This document shows, piece by piece, positions 9,811 to 17,882 of a stretch of 64,000 bases of DNA. The number at the start of each line of letters is the position of its first letter. The first letter of the stretch is position 1. The position numbers and the translations under genes are program-made. Origin of the DNA: an uncultured Saprospiraceae bacterium (GTDB lineage Bacteria; Bacteroidota; Bacteroidia; Chitinophagales; Saprospiraceae); contig CALLPI010000002.1 of the NCBI GenBank assembly GCA_938015595.1, positions 186,001 to 250,000 on the forward strand. Direction: 5' to 3'. The notes under the pieces were generated by a model. That model did not search any database, had not been told where the DNA came from, and saw only the letters and a program-made list of their open reading frames with translations.

Positions 9811-11145
9811 ATGCCTAAAACGGTGTACATCTACAGCCCCTTGGATACGCCCAGGCTACGCTATGTACTGGAGCTTGTTTTCCGACATGTGCTGCGATGC
9901 GACTACCGCATCACTACCCATCTGGACACCTACCTTAGCTACGAAGGCCCGCGCATCAATTACGGTGCACCAGCTACCCCAGGCAGTGAACTGCGCATTC
10001 CGGCACATCCACTACTGCGCAAAACCGGCCTCCAGCCCCAGCGCTTGCCGGTGCAAGTGGTAGATGGGTTGCCTGCTTTTTGTTTTGTAGAAGGCGCACA
10101 GGCGCATCTGCCCTTTGATTTGTTCAGCCTGGTATTCTTTGTGGCCTCTCGCTATGAAGAGTACCTGCCCGGCCCACGCGATGCCTACGGGCGCTTCGAG
10201 GCCCAGCACAGCATGGCCCTCCGGGAGGGATTCCTGGAAATACCTCTGGCACAGTTGTGGGTGCTACGCATGGCGCAGCGGCTGGAGGCTATGTTTCCAG
10301 GTGGTAGAATACAACCTCTACCCTTCCAATTTCAGCCCACTTTTGATGTAGACCAAGCCTGGGCCTATCGCTACAAGCCACTGCACCTACAATGGGCTGG
10401 CTGGCTCAAAGACGCGCTCGCCCAAGACACACAAGCCCTAAAAAGGCGAAAACTAGTACTGCAAGGGCGAGCAGAAGACCCCTTCTTTACTTTTGCCGAC
10501 ATTGAGGAGTGGCATCGCCAGCCTGCATCCGACCCCATCTTCTTCTTCCACCTCGGCGATTATGGAAAGCTGGACAAAAGCACCTCCTACAAGCACCCAA
10601 TGCTGCAAGACCTGATTCGCCGCTTGCACAAAGCCCATCGCACGGGGCTACACCCCTCCTGGAAAGCTGGCGGGCAAGTCTCCCAACTGGCTGAGGAAAT
10701 CCGTCGCTTCTGCGACATCACCGGTCAGGCACCCGTGCGCAGCCGCCAGCACTACTTGCGCTTGCTGCTGCCAGACACGTATCGCCAACTGCTGCTGGCT
10801 CACATCCATGAAGACCACAGTATGGGCTTTGCCGAACATCCTGGCTTCAGAGCAGGGCTAGCCTGCCCGTTTCCCTGGTACGACCTCAAGGCCGAACGCA
10901 CCACCGAACTCATGATTCACCCCTTTGTCATAATGGACGTGACACTAAAACAATACCTGAAGCTGAGCCCCGAAGCTGCGCTGGAGCGCGCCCTGCATTT
11001 GCTTCGTACAGTACAGAAGACAGGAGGCATCTTCTGCACCCTGTGGCACAACAGCTCTTTCTCCTACATAGGCGGTTGGAAAAACTGGCGCCAAATGTAC
11101 CTGGGGCTCAAAGAAGCCGCTGAAAACCAGATCTCGGCAGCTTAG
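9811..11145 (+). CDS. Polysaccharide deacetylase-like protein (DUF7033 type)
   Basis: The 444-residue protein lacks a signal peptide. The N-terminal 100 residues (VYIYSPLDTPRLRYVLELVF ... YLSYEG) resemble the DUF7033 module. The second half follows a NodB-like order: FQPTFDVDQAW (about residues 175-185) carries the Asp-x-Asp of metal-dependent deacetylases, FFHLGDYGKLD and LHPSWKAG follow, and MGFAEHPGFRAG and TLWHNSSF close the fold. Such proteins are often annotated as polysaccharide deacetylase family members; the substrate is unknown and the histidines differ from the classical HxxxH, so activity is uncertain. It is divergent from the barrel-like gene across a 140-nt gap. Confidence 0.65.
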   Translation: MPKTVYIYSPLDTPRLRYVLELVFRHVLRCDYRITTHLDTYLSYEGPRINYGAPATPGSELRIPAHPLLRKTGLQPQRLPVQVVDGLPAFCFVEGAQAHLPFDLFSLVFFVASRYEEYLPGPRDAYGRFEAQHSMALREGFLEIPLAQLWVLRMAQRLEAMFPGGRIQPLPFQFQPTFDVDQAWAYRYKPLHLQWAGWLKDALAQDTQALKRRKLVLQGRAEDPFFTFADIEEWHRQPASDPIFFFHLGDYGKLDKSTSYKHPMLQDLIRRLHKAHRTGLHPSWKAGGQVSQLAEEIRRFCDITGQAPVRSRQHYLRLLLPDTYRQLLLAHIHEDHSMGFAEHPGFRAGLACPFPWYDLKAERTTELMIHPFVIMDVTLKQYLKLSPEAALERALHLLRTVQKTGGIFCTLWHNSSFSYIGGWKNWRQMYLGLKEAAENQISAA

Positions 11146-11204
11146 CACGCCGAATCCGACGCGCTTTTTTTGCTCCTCCGGTGCGCCTTTCGCACGAGGT
11201 TTGC

Positions 11205-11212
11205 TACCTTTG
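11205..11212 (+). promoter_or_regulatory. Candidate -7 box (TACCTTTG) ahead of the E2 gene
   Basis: TACCTTTG matches the Bacteroidota -7 consensus TAnnTTTG and lies 45 nt before the E2 start. No TTG is found 17-23 nt further upstream, so support is partial. Confidence 0.3.
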
Positions 11213-11257
11213 CCCCAATAAACCAAATATGCCAAATAAAAACTGCATGCTTAAACC

Positions 11258-12589
11258 ATGGCTCAGGTAGAACTCATAATGCCCAAAATGGGCGAAAGCA
11301 TCATGGAGGCCACTATCCTGCGATGGGTGAAAAACCCTGGCGACCGAGTAGAAACTGACGAACCCATACTGGAAATCGCCACTGACAAAGTGGATACTGA
11401 AGTCCCCTCCCCTGTAAGTGGAGTCATTGCTCAAACCCTCTTCAACGCAAACGACGTTGTGCCGGTAGGCAAAGTCATTGCCATCATACAAACCGATACA
11501 GAAGACACCGCCCCCATTCCTTCTCCAGCAATAGCCGACAAAACTTTATCCAACGGCGCCGCAATGCGCGATGCTCCCGCCATGGCCGAACCCACCTTGC
11601 AGCAAGCGCCTCAACCCGCCGCTAGCTCCTCCACACGAACTGGCGAAGCAGGGCGCTTCTACTCTCCCCTGGTGCGCAACATTGCCCAGCAGGAGCGCAT
11701 CAGCCTGCAAGAACTGGAGCAAGTGCCCGGAAGTGGTCTGCAAGGTCGAGTAACTAAAAAAGACATACTGGCCTATGTAGAGCAAAAACGCAGCACCCCC
11801 GCCGCTGTCGTGCCACCCTTGACCGCTGCCGCCCCTGCTGCCCCCACAGTAGCCTCAACCGCAGCGCAGCCTTTATCCGGCAACGTAGAAATCATTGAGA
11901 TGGATCGCATGAGGAAACTCATTGCCGATCACATGGTCATGTCCAAGCAGACCTCGCCCCATGTCACCTCCTTTGTGGAGGTGGACGTCACCGAAATTGT
12001 GCAATGGCGCGAGCGCGTCAAGAAAGATTTTGAAGCCCGCTATGGGGAAAAAATTACCTTTACGCCCATCTTCATCGAAGCGGTATGCAAAGCCCTGCGC
12101 GACTTCCCCATGGTCAATATCTCGGTGGAGGGCTCCAAGATCATCCTCAAAAAAGACATCCACATCGGCATGGCCACTGCGCTGCCCAATGGCAACCTCA
12201 TCGTGCCCGTCATCAAAAATGCCGATTTGCTCAACCTGCCCGGCCTGACCAAAGCCGTGAACGACCTGGCCGCCCGTGCCCGCGCCAACCAACTCAAACC
12301 CGAGGAAATCCAGGGTGGTACCTTCACCCTCACCAACGTAGGTACTTTTGGCAACGTCATGGGTACGCCCATTATCAACCAGCCGCAAGTGGCCATCCTG
12401 GCTACTGGTGCCATTCGCAAAAAACCCGCCGTGGTAGAAACGCCCTATGGCGATCTCATTGCTGTACGCCACCTGATGTTCCTGTCACTGTCTTACGACC
12501 ACCGCGTAGTGGACGGCGCACTCGGCGGCTCCTTCCTGCGTAGGATAGGAGATTACCTAGAGCAATTTGACGCAAAGAGAAAGGACTGA
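11258..12589 (+). CDS. 2-oxoacid dehydrogenase complex E2 (lipoyl acyltransferase)
   Basis: The 443-residue core subunit transfers acyl groups from a 2-oxoacid dehydrogenase to CoA. An N-terminal lipoyl domain (residues 1-80) carries the lipoylated lysine K44 in TDKVDTEV. An Ala/Pro-rich linker precedes a peripheral-subunit-binding domain (about 133-172, FYSPLVRNIAQQERISLQEL). A second Pro/Ala linker leads to the catalytic domain (about 205-443), with SYDHRVVDG near residue 414 holding the active-site histidine. The architecture fits branched-chain 2-oxoacid or 2-oxoglutarate E2 in Bacteroidota; the E1 and E3 genes are not adjacent, so the substrate is not decided. It depends on lipoylation, and lipA is encoded 2.4 kb away on the other strand. 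Confidence 0.9.
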   Translation: MAQVELIMPKMGESIMEATILRWVKNPGDRVETDEPILEIATDKVDTEVPSPVSGVIAQTLFNANDVVPVGKVIAIIQTDTEDTAPIPSPAIADKTLSNGAAMRDAPAMAEPTLQQAPQPAASSSTRTGEAGRFYSPLVRNIAQQERISLQELEQVPGSGLQGRVTKKDILAYVEQKRSTPAAVVPPLTAAAPAAPTVASTAAQPLSGNVEIIEMDRMRKLIADHMVMSKQTSPHVTSFVEVDVTEIVQWRERVKKDFEARYGEKITFTPIFIEAVCKALRDFPMVNISVEGSKIILKKDIHIGMATALPNGNLIVPVIKNADLLNLPGLTKAVNDLAARARANQLKPEEIQGGTFTLTNVGTFGNVMGTPIINQPQVAILATGAIRKKPAVVETPYGDLIAVRHLMFLSLSYDHRVVDGALGGSFLRRIGDYLEQFDAKRKD

Positions 12590-12607
12590 GCTGTAGTGCA
12601 CCCTCCC

Positions 12608-12615
12608 TATCTTTG
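12608..12615 (+). promoter_or_regulatory. Candidate -7 box (TATCTTTG) just ahead of the membrane protein start
   Basis: TATCTTTG fits TAnnTTTG and ends only 5 nt before the ATG at 12621, which would place the transcript start at or next to the start codon. No -33 TTG is seen at the expected spacing. Confidence 0.3.
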
Positions 12616-12620
12616 CCTGT

Positions 12621-14000
12621 ATGATTCCCTCCCCGCGCGCGCAAGGACACTTGGCTTTCACAGCACTCACCCTGCTGGCTGCAGTGTTCTTCCGCGAGCG
12701 CGCAGCCTTTGCCGACATGGCCTTCCAGACGGTACTCATGTGCAGCGAGGGAGCGTTCCAGGTTATGGTCAACCGGTTTGGAGTAGTGCTGGTACAGGCG
12801 CTGCCGCTGCTGGCCATACGACTTGAAGCACCACTTTGGGTTGTATCGCTGCTGTACTCATTATCATTTCCACTGCTGTTTTGGGGAGTGTATGCGCTTG
12901 CTGTGCAAGTTTTGCGCCAGGAGGCACTGGGCCTAACGCTGGTCTTGCTTTTCACACTCATGGTATATGATGCCTTTTACTGGCCGTCGTCAGAGCAGCA
13001 ACAGGGGCTGGCCTTTCTGTTGTTGTTTTTCGCATTTGTACAGCGGTATCCCTCACTGAGGCCAGCCTGGACACTGGGCGTAGCTGCGCTATTTGTGCCC
13101 GTACTGGCGTATTACCATCCGCTGGTGTTTATCCCGTTTTATTTTTTATGGATATTCTATCGCCTGCACGATGCGCGTTGCCGCCACATAAGGTACGACG
13201 GCTTGGCCGTGTACATGGGGCTAATACTGGTTTTCAAGGCGCAGTTTTCGAGCAACTGGTATGACGACGACAAATACCGCGCTTTTCGGGAAAACTTGAG
13301 CCGGCTCTTCCCCAACTACTTCCACCTGCCGGCGCACGGGCAGTTTGCCGAGTGGTGCATAGCGCACTGGTATTTCCTGCCTTTGTTGTGGGGCGGCGTC
13401 ACAGTATTTTATCTACTGCGGCGACACTGGAAGCCCCTGATGTTAATGTGGATGTTCGGGCTGGGGCATGTGACGCTGCTGCACATCGCGGCGGTAGAGC
13501 ATCCGTATCGCTTTTATGCGGAAGTCAACTACATGCCCCTGGTCATTTACGCCGCGCTGCCGCTATGGTGCGATGTGGTACCTGGCGTCCGAAGCTCGCG
13601 TTGGCTGCGTGCTGGGCTGGCCGTATTGCTTCTCTGGCGCATAGCCGCCATAGCCTTGCACCATCAGCCCTATGCCGAGCGCATGGCCTGCATAAAAAGA
13701 ATAGCCACCGAAGGCCGACAGCAAACTGGTAGCAGCCGATTGCTGTTGCGCGAAACTCCGGCGCTGAAGGATACGCTAATCATCACTTGGTCAGTACCTT
13801 ACGAAACACTGACGCTCACTGCTATGAAACACCCTGACTCTGCCAAGACCTTGCTGGTGCGCGCAGACTTCAGTGCATTTGAGGCGGAGATCAACCAGCA
13901 AGACCGGCTTTTGTCTGATTTTGGCCCCCGTAGAGATACCATGCTCAACCCTCGGTACTTTCGCCTGCCGCCGGGGCCGTACCGGTTTGTAGAACAATGA
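12621..14000 (+). CDS. Polytopic membrane protein of unknown function (GT-C-like layout)
   Basis: The 459-residue protein has roughly nine to ten hydrophobic segments (first at residues 10-25, last near 325-340) and a soluble C-terminal tail of about 110 residues. After the first span comes a loop RERAAFADMAFQT, and aromatic/acidic loops follow (YDAFYWPSSEQQQG, SNWYDDDKYRAF, HPYRFYAEVNYMP). An acidic first loop plus many spans resembles GT-C membrane glycosyltransferases, but no diagnostic motif settles it. The gene begins 31 nt after the E2 stop on the same strand. The start is kept at 12621 because later in-frame ATGs would remove the first span. Confidence 0.6.
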   Translation: MIPSPRAQGHLAFTALTLLAAVFFRERAAFADMAFQTVLMCSEGAFQVMVNRFGVVLVQALPLLAIRLEAPLWVVSLLYSLSFPLLFWGVYALAVQVLRQEALGLTLVLLFTLMVYDAFYWPSSEQQQGLAFLLLFFAFVQRYPSLRPAWTLGVAALFVPVLAYYHPLVFIPFYFLWIFYRLHDARCRHIRYDGLAVYMGLILVFKAQFSSNWYDDDKYRAFRENLSRLFPNYFHLPAHGQFAEWCIAHWYFLPLLWGGVTVFYLLRRHWKPLMLMWMFGLGHVTLLHIAAVEHPYRFYAEVNYMPLVIYAALPLWCDVVPGVRSSRWLRAGLAVLLLWRIAAIALHHQPYAERMACIKRIATEGRQQTGSSRLLLRETPALKDTLIITWSVPYETLTLTAMKHPDSAKTLLVRADFSAFEAEINQQDRLLSDFGPRRDTMLNPRYFRLPPGPYRFVEQ

Positions 14001-14059
14001 GCAAGCAAAGGGCCGCGCCTTCTAGCCCAGAGCGCCGATAAAGCAAGTCGCCGCTCAAT

Positions 14060-14094
14060 AAAAAAAAGCAGCGATCCTACCAAGAGGTCGCTGC
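14060..14094 (-). terminator. Terminator downstream of ftsZ (end of dcw cluster)
   Basis: GCAGCGA (14068-14074) pairs with TCGCTGC (14088-14094), and CCT/AGG extends the stem past a bulged base. On the minus strand the hairpin is followed by eight T (A run at 14060-14067), 40-75 nt after the ftsZ stop. Confidence 0.8.
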
Positions 14095-14136
14095 AAGGTA
14101 ATCAAAAACACTTTGTATGGTAAACAGTCGGAACGC

Positions 14137-15585
14137 TCAGTCCACCCGCTTATGCAGGAAAGTGTTGTTCTGCCTGATTTGCGGTTCATCTTCAGAAATG
14201 CTCCAGTGCGACTCTGGCTGTTCATCGGCTGGGGGTACGTCGTCCAGGAGAATACCCCTGCGCAAGTAGGCCGGCTCGTTCTCCATTTCCACGATGTTCT
14301 TAGGTGTGGTCAGTTTTACATTAAGATTACGCAGATGCTCGCGACGCTTTTGCTCGCGTTCTGCGGCTTGGCGCGCGCGCGCGTCCTGGTCGTCGTCCTG
14401 AGGGGTGTAGCGCTGTGCTCTCGGTTCCTCAACATGGGAGGTTCGGCGACGGCGGTCGGCATGGGGGTTGATGTCATCAAACTCGATAGTACGCGGGCTA
14501 TTGTCGTCAGATTCAAAGCCGATGTCGCGTAGGTTTTTGTAGTAGGTTTCCTGGCGGGGCTGGTCATCGTCGTCAAGAGATACCACGATCTTGCTTTCCT
14601 GTGGCATGCGACGCGACTGCGTGCGTTGCACGTGATGGAAGCCAGTGGCAATGACGGTGACGCTGAGTTTGTCGCCGAGGTTTTCGTCATAGCAGTTGCC
14701 CCAGATGAGGTCAGTGCCATAGCCGGCTTCCTCCTGTACGAACTCGGTGATTTCAAAAATTTCATCCATGGTCACTTCCCTACTGCCAGAGCTGATGTTG
14801 AGTAGGATGTGCTGGGCACCGCGGATGTCATTATCTTCGAGCAGCGGCGAGTGCAGGGCTTCATCTACTGCGCGGCGGGCGCGGTCATCGCCTCCCACGG
14901 CAGCCGTGCCCATAATGGCCACGCCGCTGTTGCGCATGACGGTGTTGACGTCCTCGAAGTCCACGTTGACGTATCCGGGCACGGTGATGATTTCGGCGAT
15001 ACCTTTGGCGGCAGTGGTAAGGATGTTGTCGGCTTGGGAGAAGGCATCGCGCAAAGAGAGGTTGCCGTAAATCTGGCGCAACTTGTCGTTGGAGATGACG
15101 ATGATGGTATCCACGTACTTGCGTAGTTCGGCAAGGCCCTCTGCACCTTGATCGGTGCGCCGGCGGCCTTCAAAAGCGAATGGCAGGGTTACGATACCTA
15201 CTGTGAGGATGTCCATTTCCTGGGCGGTTTTGGCAATGATCGGAGCCGCTCCAGTGCCTGTACCTCCGCCCATGCCGGCCGTGATGAAGAGCATACGGCA
15301 GTTGTTTTCCAGGTACTTGCGCACGTCGTCAATGGATTCTTCGCAGGCCAGCTTGCCAATATTGGGCTTAGAGCCAGCACCCCGACCCTCGGTGAGGTGC
15401 GGCCCCAGGTGTATCTTGGTGGGCACTGGGCTGAGCTCCATAGCCTGGGAGTCCGTGTTGCAAATGGCAAAGTCAACGCCGACGATGCCTTGCCTGTACA
15501 TGTGGTTAACTGCATTGCTGCCGCCACCGCCTACGCCGATAACTTTTATGATCGGGCTTTCCTGCTTGGGAAGGTCGAATAACAT
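14137..15585 (-). CDS. ftsZ: Cell division GTPase FtsZ
   Basis: This 482-residue tubulin homologue forms the Z-ring. The GTP-binding core (about residues 10-325) has VGGGGSNAVNHM and the tubulin signature GGGTGTGA (about 106-113), with the T7-loop residues in NVDFEDV. A long acidic/basic unstructured linker (about 326-470, DDDDQPRQETYYK ... REQKRREH) follows. The final conserved tail NTFLHKRVD is the peptide that binds FtsA and other partners. An in-frame TTG at 15591 would add two residues; the ATG at 15585 (MLFDLPKQ) is chosen. It is the last gene of the dcw cluster, 115 nt after ftsA. Confidence 0.97.
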   Translation of the reverse strand: MLFDLPKQESPIIKVIGVGGGGSNAVNHMYRQGIVGVDFAICNTDSQAMELSPVPTKIHLGPHLTEGRGAGSKPNIGKLACEESIDDVRKYLENNCRMLFITAGMGGGTGTGAAPIIAKTAQEMDILTVGIVTLPFAFEGRRRTDQGAEGLAELRKYVDTIIVISNDKLRQIYGNLSLRDAFSQADNILTTAAKGIAEIITVPGYVNVDFEDVNTVMRNSGVAIMGTAAVGGDDRARRAVDEALHSPLLEDNDIRGAQHILLNISSGSREVTMDEIFEITEFVQEEAGYGTDLIWGNCYDENLGDKLSVTVIATGFHHVQRTQSRRMPQESKIVVSLDDDDQPRQETYYKNLRDIGFESDDNSPRTIEFDDINPHADRRRRTSHVEEPRAQRYTPQDDDQDARARQAAEREQKRREHLRNLNVKLTTPKNIVEMENEPAYLRRGILLDDVPPADEQPESHWSISEDEPQIRQNNTFLHKRVD

Positions 15586-15700
15586 AGTCAAAGTGTTTTA
15601 GCCGGACTTCCTGCTGTTGTTGTATGTCCGATGATGATTAAAAAAGTAAGTATCAGTAAGTGCGCGCCACCCTTTGGCAGCGCCCGAGGTCAAAAAGCGT

Positions 15701-17014
15701 TTAAAAATCCGTATCTGGCTCCGCTTCAAACCATTCTTTGGTTTTGCGGAATAGGTTTTCGTACCATTTGCTTCCGCCAAGTTGCTCGGCAGCGGCAGTA
15801 TCTGCTTCGGCAGGTTTGGCTTCCTCTATGGCTTGCACCAGCCCCCTCTCCAGGTCCTGGATACCGTGCATGACCAGGCCTATGGCCGTGGCAAACATCG
15901 GGCTAGACAAGTGCTCGTGGTAGCCATGCGCCAGGTGCTCCACTGGCACACCAATGCGCGTACTAAGGCCGGTATGGTATTCGGCCAGCTTGTCGAAGTG
16001 GTTGAGCAATGCACCGCCGCCAGTGAGTACCAGGCCGCCAATGAGCTTGCGCTCGTAGCCAGAGCGCTTGATCTCCCACATGACGTAGTCTAGTATTTCC
16101 TCTGCCCGCGCCTGGATAATGCGCGCTAGGTTCTTTTCGGAAATTTCCTTGGGATCGCGCCCCTTGAGGCCGGGTATGGTGATGATGCGGTTGTCATAAA
16201 CTTCATCGGCCAGGGCAGCGCCAAATTTGACCTTGAGCTTTTCGGCTTGTTGGATCATCACATTGCAGCCCTCTTTGATGTCGCGGGTAATGACGTTGCC
16301 GCCAAAGGGAATGACTGCCGTGTGGCGGATGATGCCGTCGTGAAATACGGTGATGTCAGTAGTACCGCCGCCAATATCCACCAGGGCTATGCCGGCTTCT
16401 TTTTCCTCTTCGCTGAGTACGGCCATGGCCGAAGCAATGGGTTCGAGGGTCATGTTGACCACTCGCAAGCCATTGCGCTCTACACAGCGTTGGATGTTGT
16501 TGGAGGCCGAAATCTGGCCAGTGATAATGTGGAAATTAGCCTCCAGGCGCACGCCCGACATGCCGATGGGGTCAGAGATGCCCTGCTCATTGTCCACGGT
16601 ATATTCCTGCGGAATGACGTGGATAATTTTGTCGCCGGGCGGCAGTACTAACTTGTACATGTCATTGATGAGGCGGTCAATATCGCGTCGGCTAATCTCG
16701 GTGTGGTCGTTGTCGCGCATGAGCATACCGCGATGCTGGAGGCTCTTAATATGCTGGCCTGCAATACCCACGTGCACGTGCTTGAAATCAATGTTGGTGG
16801 CGCGTCGTACGCTGACCGTAGCCTCTGCTATGGCATTAACTGTTTTTTCAATGTTGGTGACTACGCCCCGCAGCACGCCTTCCGACTCAACTTTACTGTG
16901 CGCCAGGACTTCCACTTTGCCGTACTCGTTTCTGCGCCCAGCCATGGCGCACACCTTGGTGGTGCCAATGTCCAGTGCGAGTACCACATCCGACTGATTG
17001 ATTTTGTTTTCCAT
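15701..17014 (-). CDS. ftsA: Cell division protein FtsA
   Basis: This 437-residue actin-like ATPase tethers FtsZ to the membrane. It shows phosphate-1 motif ALDIGTTKVCAM near the N-terminus, the FtsA-specific 1C region, the phosphate-2 motif ALVDIGGGTTDITVF and the adenosine motif VLTGGGALLNHF. The C-terminus (ENLFRKTKEWFEAEPDTDF) has an amphipathic stretch suited to membrane attachment. The frame is open upstream to 17128, but the extra 38 residues overlap the end of ftsQ and are not family-like, so the ATG at 17014 (MENKINQSD) is chosen. Confidence 0.96.
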   Translation of the reverse strand: MENKINQSDVVLALDIGTTKVCAMAGRRNEYGKVEVLAHSKVESEGVLRGVVTNIEKTVNAIAEATVSVRRATNIDFKHVHVGIAGQHIKSLQHRGMLMRDNDHTEISRRDIDRLINDMYKLVLPPGDKIIHVIPQEYTVDNEQGISDPIGMSGVRLEANFHIITGQISASNNIQRCVERNGLRVVNMTLEPIASAMAVLSEEEKEAGIALVDIGGGTTDITVFHDGIIRHTAVIPFGGNVITRDIKEGCNVMIQQAEKLKVKFGAALADEVYDNRIITIPGLKGRDPKEISEKNLARIIQARAEEILDYVMWEIKRSGYERKLIGGLVLTGGGALLNHFDKLAEYHTGLSTRIGVPVEHLAHGYHEHLSSPMFATAIGLVMHGIQDLERGLVQAIEEAKPAEADTAAAEQLGGSKWYENLFRKTKEWFEAEPDTDF

Positions 17015-17084
17015 GTTACAAAGTATTTTTGACGCTTTTCCTACTCGAGGGAGGCTTGCGCCGGTGACTACATATATTATTGAT

Positions 17085-17864
17085 TCAACGTTTTTTACAC
17101 ACAATCTGGCCGGCGTAGCGCAAGTCAATGCTCTTATACTTGCGCCACCCCTCGTAAGGAATGCCTTCCTTGTAGAAGATTTTGAGTTTGTCTATTTTTT
17201 GAGCGGCATCTGCCAGTTTGCCAAAATAGATTTTTTGGTCACCCAACTTAGGGATGAGCGTCAACTCCCCTAGGTTCGATACATATACTTGCTCGACGAG
17301 GGCATGCATGAAGGGGTCTTCTCGCAGCATTTGCGCCAGCAGGAATACATCCTTGAGCAAGTAGCGCCGGCGCTCGAGGAAATCTGGGTCGTAAGGCGGA
17401 ATGTTGCCCGTAGCTACCAGCACATGTGCAGCATAGTGGGGCGACAAAGGCATTCGCACGCCAGAGTGGTCTAGGTAGTATTGTTGGTTATTGCCATCTA
17501 TGATACGAAGTACTGGCTCGCGTTGCCGAACGACAACATTGACTCTGCCGCGTCCGTCGAGATAGACATCGGCGTCGCGTACAAACGGCTCGCGCTCCAA
17601 CATGCGTTCGATGCGCTTGGGGTCTATCTGGCCCAGCGGCCTACCATCCAGATTATACCCATACACTTTATCAATAAGGTTGAGCACCTCCTTCTTGTTG
17701 AGCAAGGTATTGCCGTCGGGCAATGTTTTGATATGTACCTCTACACCTGTAGAAAGCCGGGTTGATGTTTTGCTTACCGCAGCAATGACCACCAAGGCCA
17801 ACACCAGTAAGGCGGCTGACCACCCTAATCGCCTGGAGGATTCCTTCCATCTTTCTTTTTCCAT
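17085..17864 (-). CDS. ftsQ: Cell division protein FtsQ/DivIB
   Basis: The 259-residue single-span protein has a short basic cytoplasmic N-terminus, a membrane span at about residues 14-31 (WSAALLVLALVVIAAV) and a periplasmic POTRA-like segment (about 40-110, with REPFVRDADVYLDGRGRVNVVVRQREPV). The FtsQ beta domain (YYLDHSGVRMPLSP) follows. Position between murC and ftsA is the standard dcw place. It starts 18 nt after the murG-murC stop. Sequence conservation is low, as usual for FtsQ, but motifs and context agree. Confidence 0.92.
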   Translation of the reverse strand: MEKERWKESSRRLGWSAALLVLALVVIAAVSKTSTRLSTGVEVHIKTLPDGNTLLNKKEVLNLIDKVYGYNLDGRPLGQIDPKRIERMLEREPFVRDADVYLDGRGRVNVVVRQREPVLRIIDGNNQQYYLDHSGVRMPLSPHYAAHVLVATGNIPPYDPDFLERRRYLLKDVFLLAQMLREDPFMHALVEQVYVSNLGELTLIPKLGDQKIYFGKLADAAQKIDKLKIFYKEGIPYEGWRKYKSIDLRYAGQIVCKKR

Positions 17865-17882
17865 GGTGCGGTTGTTTTTTGG

